Shown: positions 12,239 to 23,049 of the stretch, piece by piece
Position numbering within the stretch: position 1 is the stretch's first letter
Layout: every line of letters begins with the position of its first letter
DNA from: Straminergon stramineum
Taxonomy: Eukaryota > Streptophyta > Bryopsida > Hypnales > Calliergonaceae
DNA length: 64,000 nt
Assembly (NCBI GenBank): GCA_963920665.1
Contig: OY987265.1
Span: 24,991,001-25,055,000 of the forward strand
Direction of reading: 5' to 3'
Program-made: the position numbers and the translations under genes
The notes under the pieces: model-generated
What the model was told of the DNA's origin: nothing
The model's database searches: none
Seen by the model: only the letters and a program-made list of their open reading frames with translations

Positions 12239-12937
12239 CATCCGGTCGGCCAAACACACTAGATGTAGATTAAGAGATTCTTGCATGTTTGGGGTCACCT
12301 TAGGCACTTAGTAAAGAGATCCATTGCTTGGAAGGCGCAATGGACCACATTTAGACACCCAAAAGTAGGATTCACTTAGCCAAAATCCAAAACCTGGTTG
12401 TACTTGCGATTTACCAAGGATGAGTAAATTGGCACTTACAACTACTCAAAGAGAAGCATAGGTGCGAAGCACAAGTACTGGTCACATTGCATGTTCTCCA
12501 ACCTCCAAATGTAATCTGATAACCCATGTCGTGAGACATAAACTCGAAATCCACTGGGTTAATATAAAATAGATCTATAATAGTATGGAATTTTTCAAAA
12601 TTTCCAATAGGCAAACAGAATTAGAATCCTCTTAGCCTAAACATTGCATTAAGGATGAGAGGATGATCCATGTGTTCCGTTAAAGGATCCAGGACAGATC
12701 CGGATTCTAGAAACCCGAATAGCGACAGCCTACAGCCTAGAGTTCTAGTCTAGGAATCTAAGGAACCATTACGGATAAACAGTCCACTTCTAGAATGGTC
12801 AGTAGGATGACGAGGACTTAATCCCCACCACTCCCATTTCTCCTCCCTCCTTCCGTAGCAGTTTTGCGCTCTTACAGTTGAATAAAAGAGTGGTGAGTTA
12901 GTGATCGTTTCAACAATTCAGATAGTTCCGGTTTACA

Positions 12938-14932
12938 ATGGTGGAGGGAGATATCCGTATACCATTAGTTACGGCATGGATGGTTTGTCCGACCATTCCA
13001 GAAAGGCTGAGGGATCGGTCGTAGTTAGAAGATGACTTGAGCACGATAGGTTGTGTTGGCCTATTCTTTAGGCCATGGACTGTGAAGAACGATCGAATGA
13101 TTCAGGAGCTCATCGTAAGAGCTCTGAATCAGTATGAATTGACAATGAGGGGGCGACCTGGAACTTGGACGGATGAAGTTTAGGCAAAGGTATATGGATT
13201 CTCTAGGAAAGGATCCGGGTTAGCCTTCTGAACAGATAAGTTTGTGGTAGGGAAGTTTAGGAATGCAGCCCATTCTAAGGAAGGGTAGACCATTAGTGAC
13301 TATCTAGATAGGAGGGAGAAACAAGTCTTAGAGTTCCTTATTCTGATCTTGTATTTGGAGAAGCCTACCCGGATTACGGTTATGGTAGCCAATACCATTT
13401 TTGGTGCAATGGAAGGGAGACCGGTCAACTGGGGGAAAGTCATTGGAACAATAGTCTCCAAGCTTGCGGCCAATGTAGGAAAGGCTAAGACCAACCCAAT
13501 CGGTCCTTACCTATTTCACCTCTACCACTATGCAGAACTTTTGAGTGATGTAGAAATGGTAGAGTGCAACACAGGATCTAAAATCCTACATTACGGCCTC
13601 ATGGATGAAGTGGAGGCGGAGCAACCGGCACTTAAAGAAGAGAAGGAGCTAGAAGAAGAGGAGCAGCTCATAAATCGGAGACGAAGGAAATCTACCGATC
13701 TGGCTTCACGAGGGAAACTCTCTGTTTCGGAGAAAGTTCCGGAGGAGCCAAAGGAAGACATTTCCGGATTCTTCAAGACCGGATTTAACTGGGTGTTGCA
13801 AGCGTAGGAGTACCATGAAACCTTGGCACACCTTCTCAGAAGGATCAGCAAGGAGTTGAAGGTCGAGCTAGAGGAGATACTCGACGCAATCAAGAAACTT
13901 CTGAATCCGGAAGAGCTGGGACAGAAGGAGAAGCAGATCGAGAATTTAGAGAAAGAGAAGACTAACCTTCAAGCTAGGTTAAATTGGGCAAAAGGAGAGT
14001 TAGCCGCAGCGAAGTAGAGGGAGAAGGAAGCTCTGCAGTTTGTCAAGAATCTATCCAATCTGGTGGATAGATCCACGAAACTCATCGTCAAGGCCTCCCT
14101 CGTTCAGAACCGGCTAATCGAGGAAGGACATCTAACCGGATCCAAGGTAGTCTGGATCCTAGTCGACTTCTCATCAAGGATGGATTCTGTGGTGAAGGAA
14201 ATGCGCCAACTGTTGGGGTGGATTGATCCAGACCGTGTTATGGATTTTTCCCACTTTCTGGAAATCCACTTTGACATGGAAACTCTAGTGAAGTTAACAA
14301 TATTGCTACCACTTCTGTCAAGACCAGAAGTTCCTAGGAAGACTCTCCGACATTCAACCAAGCCCTTCTCAACTCAACTGGAGAAGACCATTTGGGGGAG
14401 TGTGAAGACAATTCGGGAGCCAGCCAAGCAGTTGGACGTAGCACAAGAGTTGGCGCCATCGAAAGTTACCGTCTCGCCACTAATTTCGACGGTCCGTCTT
14501 CCCGAGAAGGAAACTCTTTAGACACCTAGTTTGCTTATCCGATGTGACCTGGCGGACTGGATTGGAGGACTAAAGAATTTGGCCCGAACTCATCTGGAAA
14601 GCTTCGAGCACATGCAACAGCCTCAATAGAAGTAGGAGAGGACCACCATCGTGTTGGATGAAACCTCTCTAGGAAAAGAAGAAGACGAGAAGGAGGTCAC
14701 TCAGATTGAGAAATGTGAAGAAGAGGAGTACCCAATTGGATCAGAGGAAGAAGAAGAGGAGGAGGATATGGAAGAGGAAGACTCGCCTCCGGAAATCCAG
14801 AAGATCTAGACCCGGGCAACATTGAAGACGACTCTGGTGAAAGCAACTCCAAAAGCAACTCCGAGGGCATCCATCCAAGCACCAGCAAGTCAAGGCAGGA
14901 GTAGTCAGAAGAAGGCATGAAAGGCGAAGTAG
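12938..14932 (+). pseudogene. 665-codon coiled-coil ORF with in-frame TAG/TGA stops, probable retroelement gene
   Basis: A single frame runs from ATG at 12938 to TAG at 14932 without an indel, broken by eleven internal stops. Order of content: an N-terminal globular part (PLVTAWMVCPTIPERLRDRS, then GLFFRPWTV), a block with NWGKVIGTIVSKLAANVG and PIGPYLFHLYHYAEL (about 13430-13540), a charged KEEKELEEEEQL helix, a second coiled coil QKEKQIENLEKEKTNLQARL (about 13920-13980), a segment of mixed helices to 14520, a run of Glu (about 14730-14790) and a basic Ala/Thr/Ser tail. The layout resembles structural proteins of large plant retroelements, but no reverse transcriptase or integrase is present nearby. 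Family not identified. Confidence 0.6.
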
Positions 14933-16980
14933 TTAGGATTTTAGTTAGTTAGGATTTGGATTTTGAATCTGAACCAGGTTTCCAAGCGTGGGCCTAGGTT
15001 CCAGATTTTTAGGATCTGACTTTCCGAGTTTCTTGGGGAGTTTGTGATTGTTCATTTGGATTTCCAGGTGGCTTTTTGCCTTTAGGTTTTTGAGTTTTTA
15101 AGGGAGGGTAGGCTTGTTGTCCTCTCATTCCATCCTAGCGCTTATAGTTGGTATCTTGTCATCCTTTCTTTAATTTGAGCCACCAAGTGGACATTCGCGA
15201 ATTGATCTGTTATATATCCAAATTTTTTGTGTTTTCTTGTGAGAGTGTTGAAGTGTAAAAGAGAGGAGGAGGAAAGGAGGAATCCGGATCTGAGGTGACT
15301 AGATCTGATTTGGGAGGGAATGTTTGTGACATAGTTTAGGCTTGTGAATACGGTCTTATGCACAGTGCCTTTAAAACACTAGAATGGAAATCTGGCAAGG
15401 AGTGGCGTGGGTGCAAGTCCGGGATACCAAAGAGGGTTCCGTATAGAGATAAGCAATTGCCAACAGAAAAATCCCCATCCTACTCTCTGGAAGGTCTGCC
15501 AAACCCTAGGATTAGTCTAGTGAATGACTAACAATCTTCATATCAGTTCCCGTTTCTGTTGATCTATCGTTGTAGTGGAAAAGACTTGTTATGGCTCTGA
15601 GTGACGTGCCTTCTAGATTGGCCATCCGAGAAGTTGTGAGAGTATTTCTTGGTCTCATCTAATACAACATTTGGTCTAAGTGTATTTTGTGTAGTTTAGA
15701 GAGAGAAGAGAATGTGAGGAATATGAGTGGTGAGTCCCTACCCCTCTACAAGATCAAAGGCAGACCCTCTCAGGGTAAAACAGAGGCATCAAAAACCAGT
15801 ATGTGTGTAAGAAGAGATGGATTTAGATTCTGGAAAGGAGTGGATCCGGATGGGATTCCGGAAAGGTAGTGATCCAGGAAAGAGGTGAAGAGAGTGCTTA
15901 AGTTGGTAATACGAATAATCTCGGCTTGCAACAACAATCTGGAATCCCTGGGATGATATTTTGAGTCATTTTATGACGTATTGGTGTTGTAATGGTACTT
16001 ACGCTCCACTGTGCATACAACAATCCAACATCCAATTTCCCTTGTATGCATTTCAAAAATCATCGAAAATATTCCAAAAAGTAGACAAAGAGGGATATAC
16101 TTACTACTCAACATTCATTCTTTAACGTCACATACCGATGGTGACCCTCTACAAAATTTGGAAAGAAAGGCAAGGTTGTGACTTGGCCTTATGAAAGGGA
16201 GCTCTCTATTGCTTCTAGTGCTGTGAGACTGGCTCTAGTTGCAATTCACCACAGTCTCTGTTTCAACAATACAAGAAACCTTGAAGTTGGCGGAATCTAG
16301 GGTAGTGACCACAAGACAGGCATGTTTGGGATGGGGTTTATAGAATCTCGATCCCCCCTCAACTCAAATTCAGTGCTACCTCTTGGATTTTCTCGCCTGT
16401 GCCTTGCTCCATGTGGCCATCCTCGTCCGCATGTTGTGCCTTGTGGCCCTGTGGTCTCCTAAGCCATGCCTCCTCCTACAGTGCCACCTGTAGTTGTCCC
16501 TCACCCTTGTCCTCATCCTCGACCTTGAAGTGGCATTGACGTCTCCATCCCTATAATTCCTGAATTGAACAATCCATCATTATACCTTTCACCACTTGAA
16601 TTTGGAGGAAGATTGAGGCCTATACTTCCTACAACTTGATTTAAATCAAAATTCTAAGCACAAGGATTCAACCCTGCCTACCCCTTCCCTCGCCTTCTAC
16701 CCCCAACTTGCCTACGTCTATGTCCCCCCAACTTGCAGCTAGATGCCCCTGCTGTTGTTGTGTCATGCATCCAAATTAGGCGCCCTAGCAATATCCACTA
16801 CTCCACTATTGTGTCGAATCATGTCTGATATACTTCATGTGCCACATCCTTGTTGCGAAGCGGGATATGGGGCTAATCGCCTAATTGGTTATGCATCATG
16901 TTCCCAACCAAGAAGACGTCTTCTTTGTCTACCAATACCGTGTCTTATTTCAACACCGTGGTAGATTGTCCCTACTAGAT
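14933..16980. other. Stretch without a recognisable gene
   Basis: This follows the dead ORF and may be its 3-prime region. It contains short open stretches only, a run of TTAGTTAGTTAGGATT words near 14937-14955, and no second copy of any long segment that would mark an LTR. No RNA gene was recognised. Confidence 0.35.
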
Positions 16981-16989
16981 TTGTTATTG

Positions 16990-17570
16990 GCCACCATTTT
17001 ATTCTAATGAAATCATATACAATTCTTGGTAGTCCGTTGGGATAGCCTTTTGGAATTCATTCATGGACCCCAAACATTCAAAAGTATTGTCATTAGATTA
17101 AGTATCGCCAAGAATCCCTGTCCAAATTTGTAGGCCAGAAGTGGTTTGCCAATAGCTCTTGTAGGCCAAGAAGGAATTCCTCCCACAACTACGACTTCAA
17201 TGTAGTCACTTGATCAGGCCTTGCATGGTAGTGCACGATCTCCAAAGCTTCCAAAGCTACCTCCATCTCTTGCATTTCTTTCCTTGAATCTCGTAGGCCA
17301 TATGATGGCGTCTCCAAGGGTATGCTTGACTACTCTTCTGTAAGTATGCCCTCCATCTCTTTGTTTGTTCAACAATTTTCAAAACATAATGCGAGCCACC
17401 AAATGGATCAATCAAACCTCCGTTTCGCTTCACCACTCCCAACGATGATTGATGCAAGTGTAAGCCCTTAGTCTCTCTTGTTGAAAGAAGCATTGTCTTC
17501 ACATCCACACCCAATACCAAATGTGCATTCCCATTGCCCCACTCTCTAAAATCTAAACCACCTTATTTTC
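16990..17570 (-). pseudogene. Fragment of unknown coding sequence
   Basis: On the minus strand 17257-17520 is open and contains GGLIDPFGGSHYV followed by KIVEQT. Further reading continues in a neighbouring frame with stops (WPTRFKERN, ETPSYGLRDSRKEMQEMEV). It is not a complete gene. The DPFGGSHYV string is superficially like the methylmalonyl-CoA mutase signature, but nothing else agrees. I treat it as an unrecognised decayed fragment in a transposon-rich interval. Confidence 0.25.
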
Positions 17571-17842
17571 AGCCTTCTCTCCACCTTGACTACAATGTAC
17601 TTGGTACACAAACAACCACACAACAAAGAATGCCACAACACTCATAAGCAAAAAAAACCCTCCAAAGCTCTCATGCCTTGATGGAGGCGGGGAATGACAA
17701 AGTCAAGAGCAACAATCCCTTTCATCATCAATTCACTGTGCTAAATGCACTCAATAGTCAGGAACTATCTATAGCTAGTGTTCCTAGTGGTAGCTTTATG
17801 CATAGAAGGCCACCTTAATTTTTTTCATGTACTTTTGTACAA

Positions 17843-18539
17843 GGGTGATTGCAAGAAACACTTGTCGTATTTTGTGTCACACGATGTGTATTGATTTGTT
17901 TTTTGTCCATAACTTTTGTGTTTTGGCTCCAAATGAATTAAGATTTATAGAAAAGATATTCATGACTACCATACACCTTCTATAATTTTTTAATAATTTA
18001 CTTTCCAAAAACAAACCCCGTTTCAATGTTACACTTGCCAATTTTAAAGTCTTTAGTACTATCTAGAACCCAAAAAAACAAATTTGAACTAAAATTTAGA
18101 GGAGATCATCTTCTAGTAGACTTGTAGCTATTTAGGAAAGGAATTTCAAAAATAGTTAATTTTTTGTGGTGTGAAAGTTTTCAAAGTGAACTTCTTTCTA
18201 CTTGCATTTTGAAACATATTAAATATTATTAATTTTTTTTGGTGAATGACCATCTCTATAGGTTTGTTGCAAATGAAAATTTTTATTTTGTGTATTTACT
18301 TATTTTTACTATTTTCTCTAATTAAAACATCAAGGTATGTATTTTATTGAGACTCAATACTTTTCTAGTTCTCCTACTTAGAGAATTTTTCTATGCAATT
18401 CCTATGGGAACCTTCATTTTAAAGGCATATACATTAATCATATTTTTTAATTTAAGAAAGAATAATTTTCTTATTTAAATTACTCCCCAATAAATCAAGA
18501 AAATACAACAAACTTGACAAATGTTTCTTGCAATCACCC
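17843..18539. mobile_element. TIR element B, GGGTGATTGCAAGAAA family
   Basis: It begins GGGTGATTGCAAGAAAC and ends with the exact complement GTTTCTTGCAATCACCC. ACAA is present immediately outside both ends (17839-17842 and 18540-18543), a 4-bp target duplication. The 697-bp interior is AT-rich, lacks an ORF and does not match elements A, C and D inside the terminal repeats. Confidence 0.8.
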
Positions 18540-18558
18540 ACAAATCGGTGGACCCCAC

Positions 18559-18919
18559 CAAGGTTGTTTTGTTGAATGCATTTTAGGGTTCAGGTGTTGA
18601 GTTGTTCGTCTGATGTCGCATGTCGTATAAGACAAGTGTCACATATACTAGACAATTTTGTCGCATAAGGCCTTATCCTAACAGTAGAGACAATTTGAAA
18701 TCTCCCTTTATTTATGATCCATAATTTAGAATTTAATAAGTGATTGTTAAATTGAGACATATCAATAAAATGAAACTCAAATATGTCAAGATTGAAAATA
18801 GAAAGTGCTTTATTTGATAGTCAACCTTAAAGTTGACTTTATTAGACGGACAAGGGGGTCTACTAGACTTGTTGGACGTCGTGTTTATCGTGTTGTCGAG
18901 TTGTTCGACCGAACAACCA
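18559..18919 (+). mobile_element. 361-bp MITE with 10-bp target duplication, copy 2 (Mutator-like)
   Basis: This is the reverse-orientation partner of 4304-4664, the same length and roughly 85-90% alike by eye over the whole length. It is flanked by perfect 10-bp direct repeats TGGACCCCAC at 18549-18558 and 18920-18929. The right terminal repeat contains GTTGTTCGACCGAACAAC, a near-palindrome. The left one is more degraded (GGTTGTTTTGTTGAAT). It has inserted about 20 bp from the end of TIR element B. Confidence 0.9.
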
Positions 18920-19080
18920 TGGACCCCACTCAGTTTGGGCACATCCAAATGCTATGGCCCCACTCCACAACATTACCCCCATACTGTACAAACCGCATGT
19001 ACTAATTCTGGATTAATATAGCCAAGATTTGGGCACCTTCTTCTTGAAATAAAATTGTAAGGCGAAATTTGGGGCGCTGG

Positions 19081-19096
19081 GGCGCTCAAGGGTTAA
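19081..19096. repeat. Single end of a TTAA-flanked piggyBac-like MITE
   Basis: GGCGCTCAAGGGTTAA matches the right end of the element at 49719-49951 (GTGCTCAAGGG then TTAA). No matching left end is found upstream, so the element is truncated or its left end has decayed. Confidence 0.4.
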
Positions 19097-19935
19097 CCTT
19101 GAAACATTTGTAGAACTCACTCCAATGTGGCTATGAATGATTTTCAAAGAAATGATTGAATCGAAGAATACACCAAAATATTCGTTTTCATAGATATGGA
19201 CATTGAACAAGCAAGAATATCTTAAAGTTTCCAGTACCTCTGGTTTTCATTGTGCCTCACACTCATGTGTTCGATCAGATTGAGAATTTCAGCTCTATAT
19301 AAAATTGGCGGTCTTTCATGCGCCATTTTCACATTTTCAATTACCTTGAATGTTGTGCCGATCCATATGCAAATAATTACATATTAATAAGGTCCAGTCA
19401 ATTTAACGAATTTTGGTTTCAGGCCAGAACCGTGCCAAAGTAATGGAATATAGCCGATGTCAAAAATTTGTTGATATATGCAAATTAAAGAATAAATTAG
19501 TATGCACCTGAAATTCAGAAACTGTATATCCTCAAGTAAAGGTTTGTCCACCACTGAGTGCGCTAGGATTACTTCCCAGGCACCCCATCCCTCACTAATC
19601 GACAAATACTGTAATTTCCTTTGCTTGAAGGCCGGTTCACCGAGCCCATTCAACGAAATGGACGTTCGAGTCATCAAATCTTCAAACGGAATCAGCGAAA
19701 TCAATGCCATGGTCGTCCCCCGTACGTGGACGGGATTAACCAAAGCGATCCTTCGCAAACTGAACGGAGGGTCGGAGGCAGGTGCTGCCGCATATTCCGG
19801 TCCTCATGCAGCTCGCATCGACTAGTCAATCAATGTTCACGTCGTCATGTACCAGTCGCAACTCCATCACTCTCGCTGCCAGTAAAGCGCTGACTGTATT
19901 CTTCGCTGGTCAATCCACCCAACTGGAAGGGCTGA

Positions 19936-19942
19936 TATAAAT
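19936..19942 (+). promoter_or_regulatory. TATA box of phytocyanin gene 1
   Basis: TATAAAT lies upstream of a C/T-rich leader (CAGTCCTCTTCTCC about 15 bp on) that would be the 5-prime exon of the phytocyanin gene at 20540. Spacing fits a transcription start near 19968. Confidence 0.5.
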
Positions 19943-20072
19943 TCACATATCCTCAGTCCTCTTCTCCATCTTTCTTCTCGCTCTCCGCCTGGCCCCGAGC
20001 TCGCGCTCTGGATTTCTGTCATCAGTGATCCTGTTTGGTGATCGGAGCTTGGAGCACCATTCTTCTTACGTT

Positions 20073-20514
20073 GTAAGCAATTCAGTCAGTCGCGCGCGTC
20101 ATAGACTCTGTTGTTTGTTTGTTTGCTTGCAGATAGATCGATTTGCAGTCACTTCGTGATTCTTTTGTAACGCATCGATTTCAGAGTGACTGAGTACTAA
20201 CGAATTCTTCTTGACTGCTTTGCATTCTATTCTTGGTTGGAGAGACTCTTACTTAGTAGCTGGCTTGTACGTACTTATATGCCATGTATGGCTCTTCAAT
20301 TGAATGCGCTAGACGAGTTCTGATTTGTGTTGTTGTAGCTAGCGTGCAAATCAATCTCCTAGTTAAATTGCTTCAATCAATTCCCGAGTGTCCGAATAGA
20401 ATTGTGATTTTTCATTCGGGCATTCGCTAGGTACCTCTGCAGGCTACTTGCGACAGGAGTTGTACTTACAATGACTGGAGTGAGTGATTGATTCATCTTC
20501 CTCTTGTGATGCAG
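20073..20514 (+). other. Probable 5-prime UTR intron of phytocyanin gene 1
   Basis: A donor GTAAGC at 20073 and an acceptor TGATGCAG ending at 20514 bracket this interval. The acceptor lies 25 bp before the ATG. Equivalent acceptors precede the coding starts of the two downstream paralogues (TGTGCGCAG ending 24490 and TCTGTGCAG ending 27310), which supports a conserved leader intron. The donor choice is tentative. Confidence 0.45.
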
Positions 20515-20539
20515 GTCACATCCGATCAATACACGTACA

Positions 20540-21162
20540 ATGGCAAGATCCGGGGCTGCCGCTTCGGCCGTCATCCTGGTGGTGATGATGGCTCTTGTGC
20601 AGGGCTCGATGGCCACGAACTTCGAGGTGGGAGGGCCTCTGGGATGGGAGATGAACCGATACAACGACCCCAATTTCTACCAGGATTGGGTGCAGAGCAA
20701 CTTCCCCATCCGCACCACCGACTCTCTCGGTACACCAAATGAACCCTAATGAAAACCACTAACCTTGCTACATACTTCTTCACTATGTTCTCGTATTATT
20801 TCAGCTTACAGACTTCAGTTTATTATTTATACTCATTCACCATGCATACCGATATTGTTCGCTTGTTTCGAATGGATCTCTGCGACGACATTACTTGTGG
20901 GCTGATGGAGCTTCTGTGACTAATTTTCGCATATAATTGTGTAGTATTTCATTGGAGCCAAGGTGACAGCGTGATGTTGGTGACCGAGTCGGATTTCAAC
21001 ACGTGCAACATCCAGCATCCGATCGCGTTCTGGATGAACGAATTGCGCCTGGTGTTCCCACTGATGGACCGCAAGAATCAACGGCTGTTCTTCATCAGCG
21101 GCGCCATCAACCATTGCGGAAGTGGCCAGAAGTTCTTCGTTGACGTTTACCCTGCTGCTTGA
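20540..21162 (+). CDS. Early-nodulin-like phytocyanin 1
   Basis: Two coding exons, 20540-20729 and 20945-21162, with a phase-1 GT-AG intron, give 135 residues. A signal peptide (about residues 1-26, hydrophobic VILVVMMALV) precedes a phytocyanin domain opening with NFEVGGPLGW. Against plantacyanin, the disulfide pair is kept (Cys84 and Cys121) and the second copper His is kept (His120 in NHC). The first His position reads GDSV, the Cys ligand is Ser115 (FFISG), and the axial ligand is Gln125 (GQKFF). This is the pattern of early-nodulin-like proteins that do not bind copper, so it is probably a secreted or cell-surface protein of unknown ligand. No GPI or proline-rich tail follows the domain, unlike many ENODLs. 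It is the first of three tandem paralogues with the same intron position. Confidence 0.92.
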
Positions 21163-21193
21163 GTGCGTGCGTGCGTACGTGCGTGCCTGCCTC
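21163..21193 (+). repeat. GTGC-rich microsatellite in the phytocyanin 1 3-prime UTR
   Basis: A run of GTGC and related tetranucleotides (GTGCGTGCGTACGTGCGTGC) starts right after the stop codon of phytocyanin 1. It is probably transcribed as the beginning of the 3-prime UTR. Confidence 0.7.
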
Positions 21194-22341
21194 TCTCGCA
21201 GAAGACGATGGCGGAGATGGCGGAGTGGTAGTGGCCTGCTGCGTGTATGAATTATCTCGCGAGCTAGCTGCATGTTTCAACTATGCCCGTTTATGATGTG
21301 AGGCAATAGTGCAGAGTCTTGTATAATTTGCAATCTGAGACTCTTTCTTGGTTGCAATAAATTTTGCAGTTCTGGATTTGCATCACCAAGTGTGCAGGAT
21401 TTCTTTTTTGGGTGGAAGTGAAAAATGTATGTGTGCTTGAGATTTCAGTGATCATGTTTAGAATCGGCGTTCCATATTCGAATGGGGATGATTCACGCAT
21501 ATTTTAGTGCACGTCTATCTTTGTATCATACGCCTCTGGAAAGTGAACTACGGCACTTGTTTCCTTGCTGATACGTCTCATTTAGATTTTTGTTGAAGAT
21601 CGATTTTTCTTGGCTGATTCAATCATGTATTTGACTTCACGCATTCTCGAGATGAAAAAACATTCAATTGATGCCATCTTAATGATATATATTCAGCGCA
21701 ATCAAGCTGGCCATTCTCAATCCAGGAAGCGTCCATTTCGTCAAATTGGCACCGGTATTCTATTACTTTGTCCCCTTTCAGAACAACTGTTCTGAAAAAT
21801 AAAATATTCCATAAATATAAACCCATACCAGTCCTAATTGTTAGACCTTTATATTGTCCATATATATGTGTCTGCTACACACTACGTCATCCCATTGCTT
21901 GTGCTGCAGGTCGTACGGTTCCTCGTTCATGTGTTTGCTGTCATCTACTGGTGTTTATGCTCAATTTCATCCAATCTGATTTTGCCACACTGTATGTCCA
22001 GTTTTTTCCTATCACACTGCAAAACTTCAGAAGAATGGTAGCTACCATACAATAAAGAACCCGCAGACAGTGAGTACACCCGAGTCCAGGTCCCTCTCAG
22101 GTTCGTTCCGAAGGTCTTCTACCTTACCGTAAATGAAACGTCCGAAGGGCCCTTAGGATTTTTCGCCATCTTTATTTTTCTGGTGGGCAAGTTTGACTTG
22201 AACGTACCCTGAAGTGCATGAGTGCATCCATCCCTAATACTTTTCGATGGGACCAGGTTGTACGTACATAGTAGATGGATTCTGTACCATGAGCTGGTTA
22301 GGACTACAAATTTGCACATGCGACAGGTAGTATTTGTCTTA

Positions 22342-22522
22342 AACGGATATTTCGTTAAAACGGCGGTATTCCACAAAATTGGCACTTTGAGGTTCAGATC
22401 GCGCGGTCTGAAATGTACACCTCTCCTAGATTTCAGACCGTGCGGTCTGAAATCTACACTAGTCCTAGAAAATAAATGGAAAAATGGCGTAGGAATTCCG
22501 CCATTTTAACGAAATATCTGTT
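22342..22522. mobile_element. 181-bp MITE copy A with CTTA target duplication
   Basis: Terminal repeats begin AACGGATATTTCGTTAAAAC on the left and, complemented, AACAGATATTTCGTTAAAAT on the right, continuing as GGCGGNATTCC. CTTA flanks both ends (22338-22341, 22523-22526). A central palindrome-rich part contains GCGCGGTCTGAAAT and TTTCAGACCGTGCGGTCTGA. The twin copy at 22838-23018 differs at about five sites, all transitions. No coding capacity. Confidence 0.88.
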
Positions 22523-22712
22523 CTTAGTCCCATGTTTCTCATTGTATACATTATCAAACTGTTCTTATTAACTACTGGCAGCCGCCCTAATGTATAGGAG
22601 TTATGGTCTTTCTTCAGTGGATGACTTCAGTTGCAGATATTGTTGTGGTAACATGCGTTTTTGCAATTTTAAAATGGCAAGTCTTGGAGATCAAGCATGA
22701 CTGTTTGTTGGA

Positions 22713-23043
22713 GATCAGAGGAAACTCATATTGGGTTCCTGTTGTTGAAATTCCCGGTGAGTCTCACTTTTCCTGGTGTGTGATACACTTGGATCACCGG
22801 GAAAGTGAGACCCACAGGGAATTTTAACACCGGGAACAACGGATATTTCGTTAAAACGGCGGTATTCCACAAAATTAGCACTTTGAGGTTCAGACCGCGC
22901 GGTCTGAAATGTATACCTCTCTTAGATTTCAGACCGTGCGGTCTGAAATCTACACTAGTCCTAGAAAATAAATGGAAAAATGGCATAGGAATTCCGCCAT
23001 TTTAACGAAATATCTGTTGAACCCAATATGAGTTTCCTGTGAT
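22713..23043. repeat. Fold-back repeat interrupted by a MITE
   Basis: The left arm 22713-22778 (contains GGAAACTCATATTGGGTTCC) pairs with 22795-22837 plus 23019-23043. The pairing is continuous only if the 181-bp MITE copy B and one GAAC are removed. The arms are about 65 bp, near 88% matched, with a loop of about 16 bp. It is probably a small hairpin MITE that served as the target of the second element. Confidence 0.8.
22838..23018. mobile_element. 181-bp MITE copy B with GAAC target duplication
   Basis: It is the near-identical twin of the element at 22342. GAAC directly flanks both ends (22834-22837 and 23019-23022). It lies within the right arm of a fold-back repeat, so it is the younger insertion. 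Confidence 0.9.
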
Positions 23044-23049
23044 ACCAGT

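Noticed and set aside
7060..16900. An intact LTR retrotransposon covering 7-16 kb
   Set aside because: No pair of long direct repeats, primer-binding site, reverse transcriptase or integrase could be found; only a TATA-like site and one coiled-coil ORF.
17257..17520. Minus-strand GGLIDPFGGSHYV resembling a methylmalonyl-CoA mutase signature
   Set aside because: Only about nine residues agree, the surrounding frame is full of stops and frame changes, and no cobalamin or barrel motifs are present. Treated as an unknown fragment.
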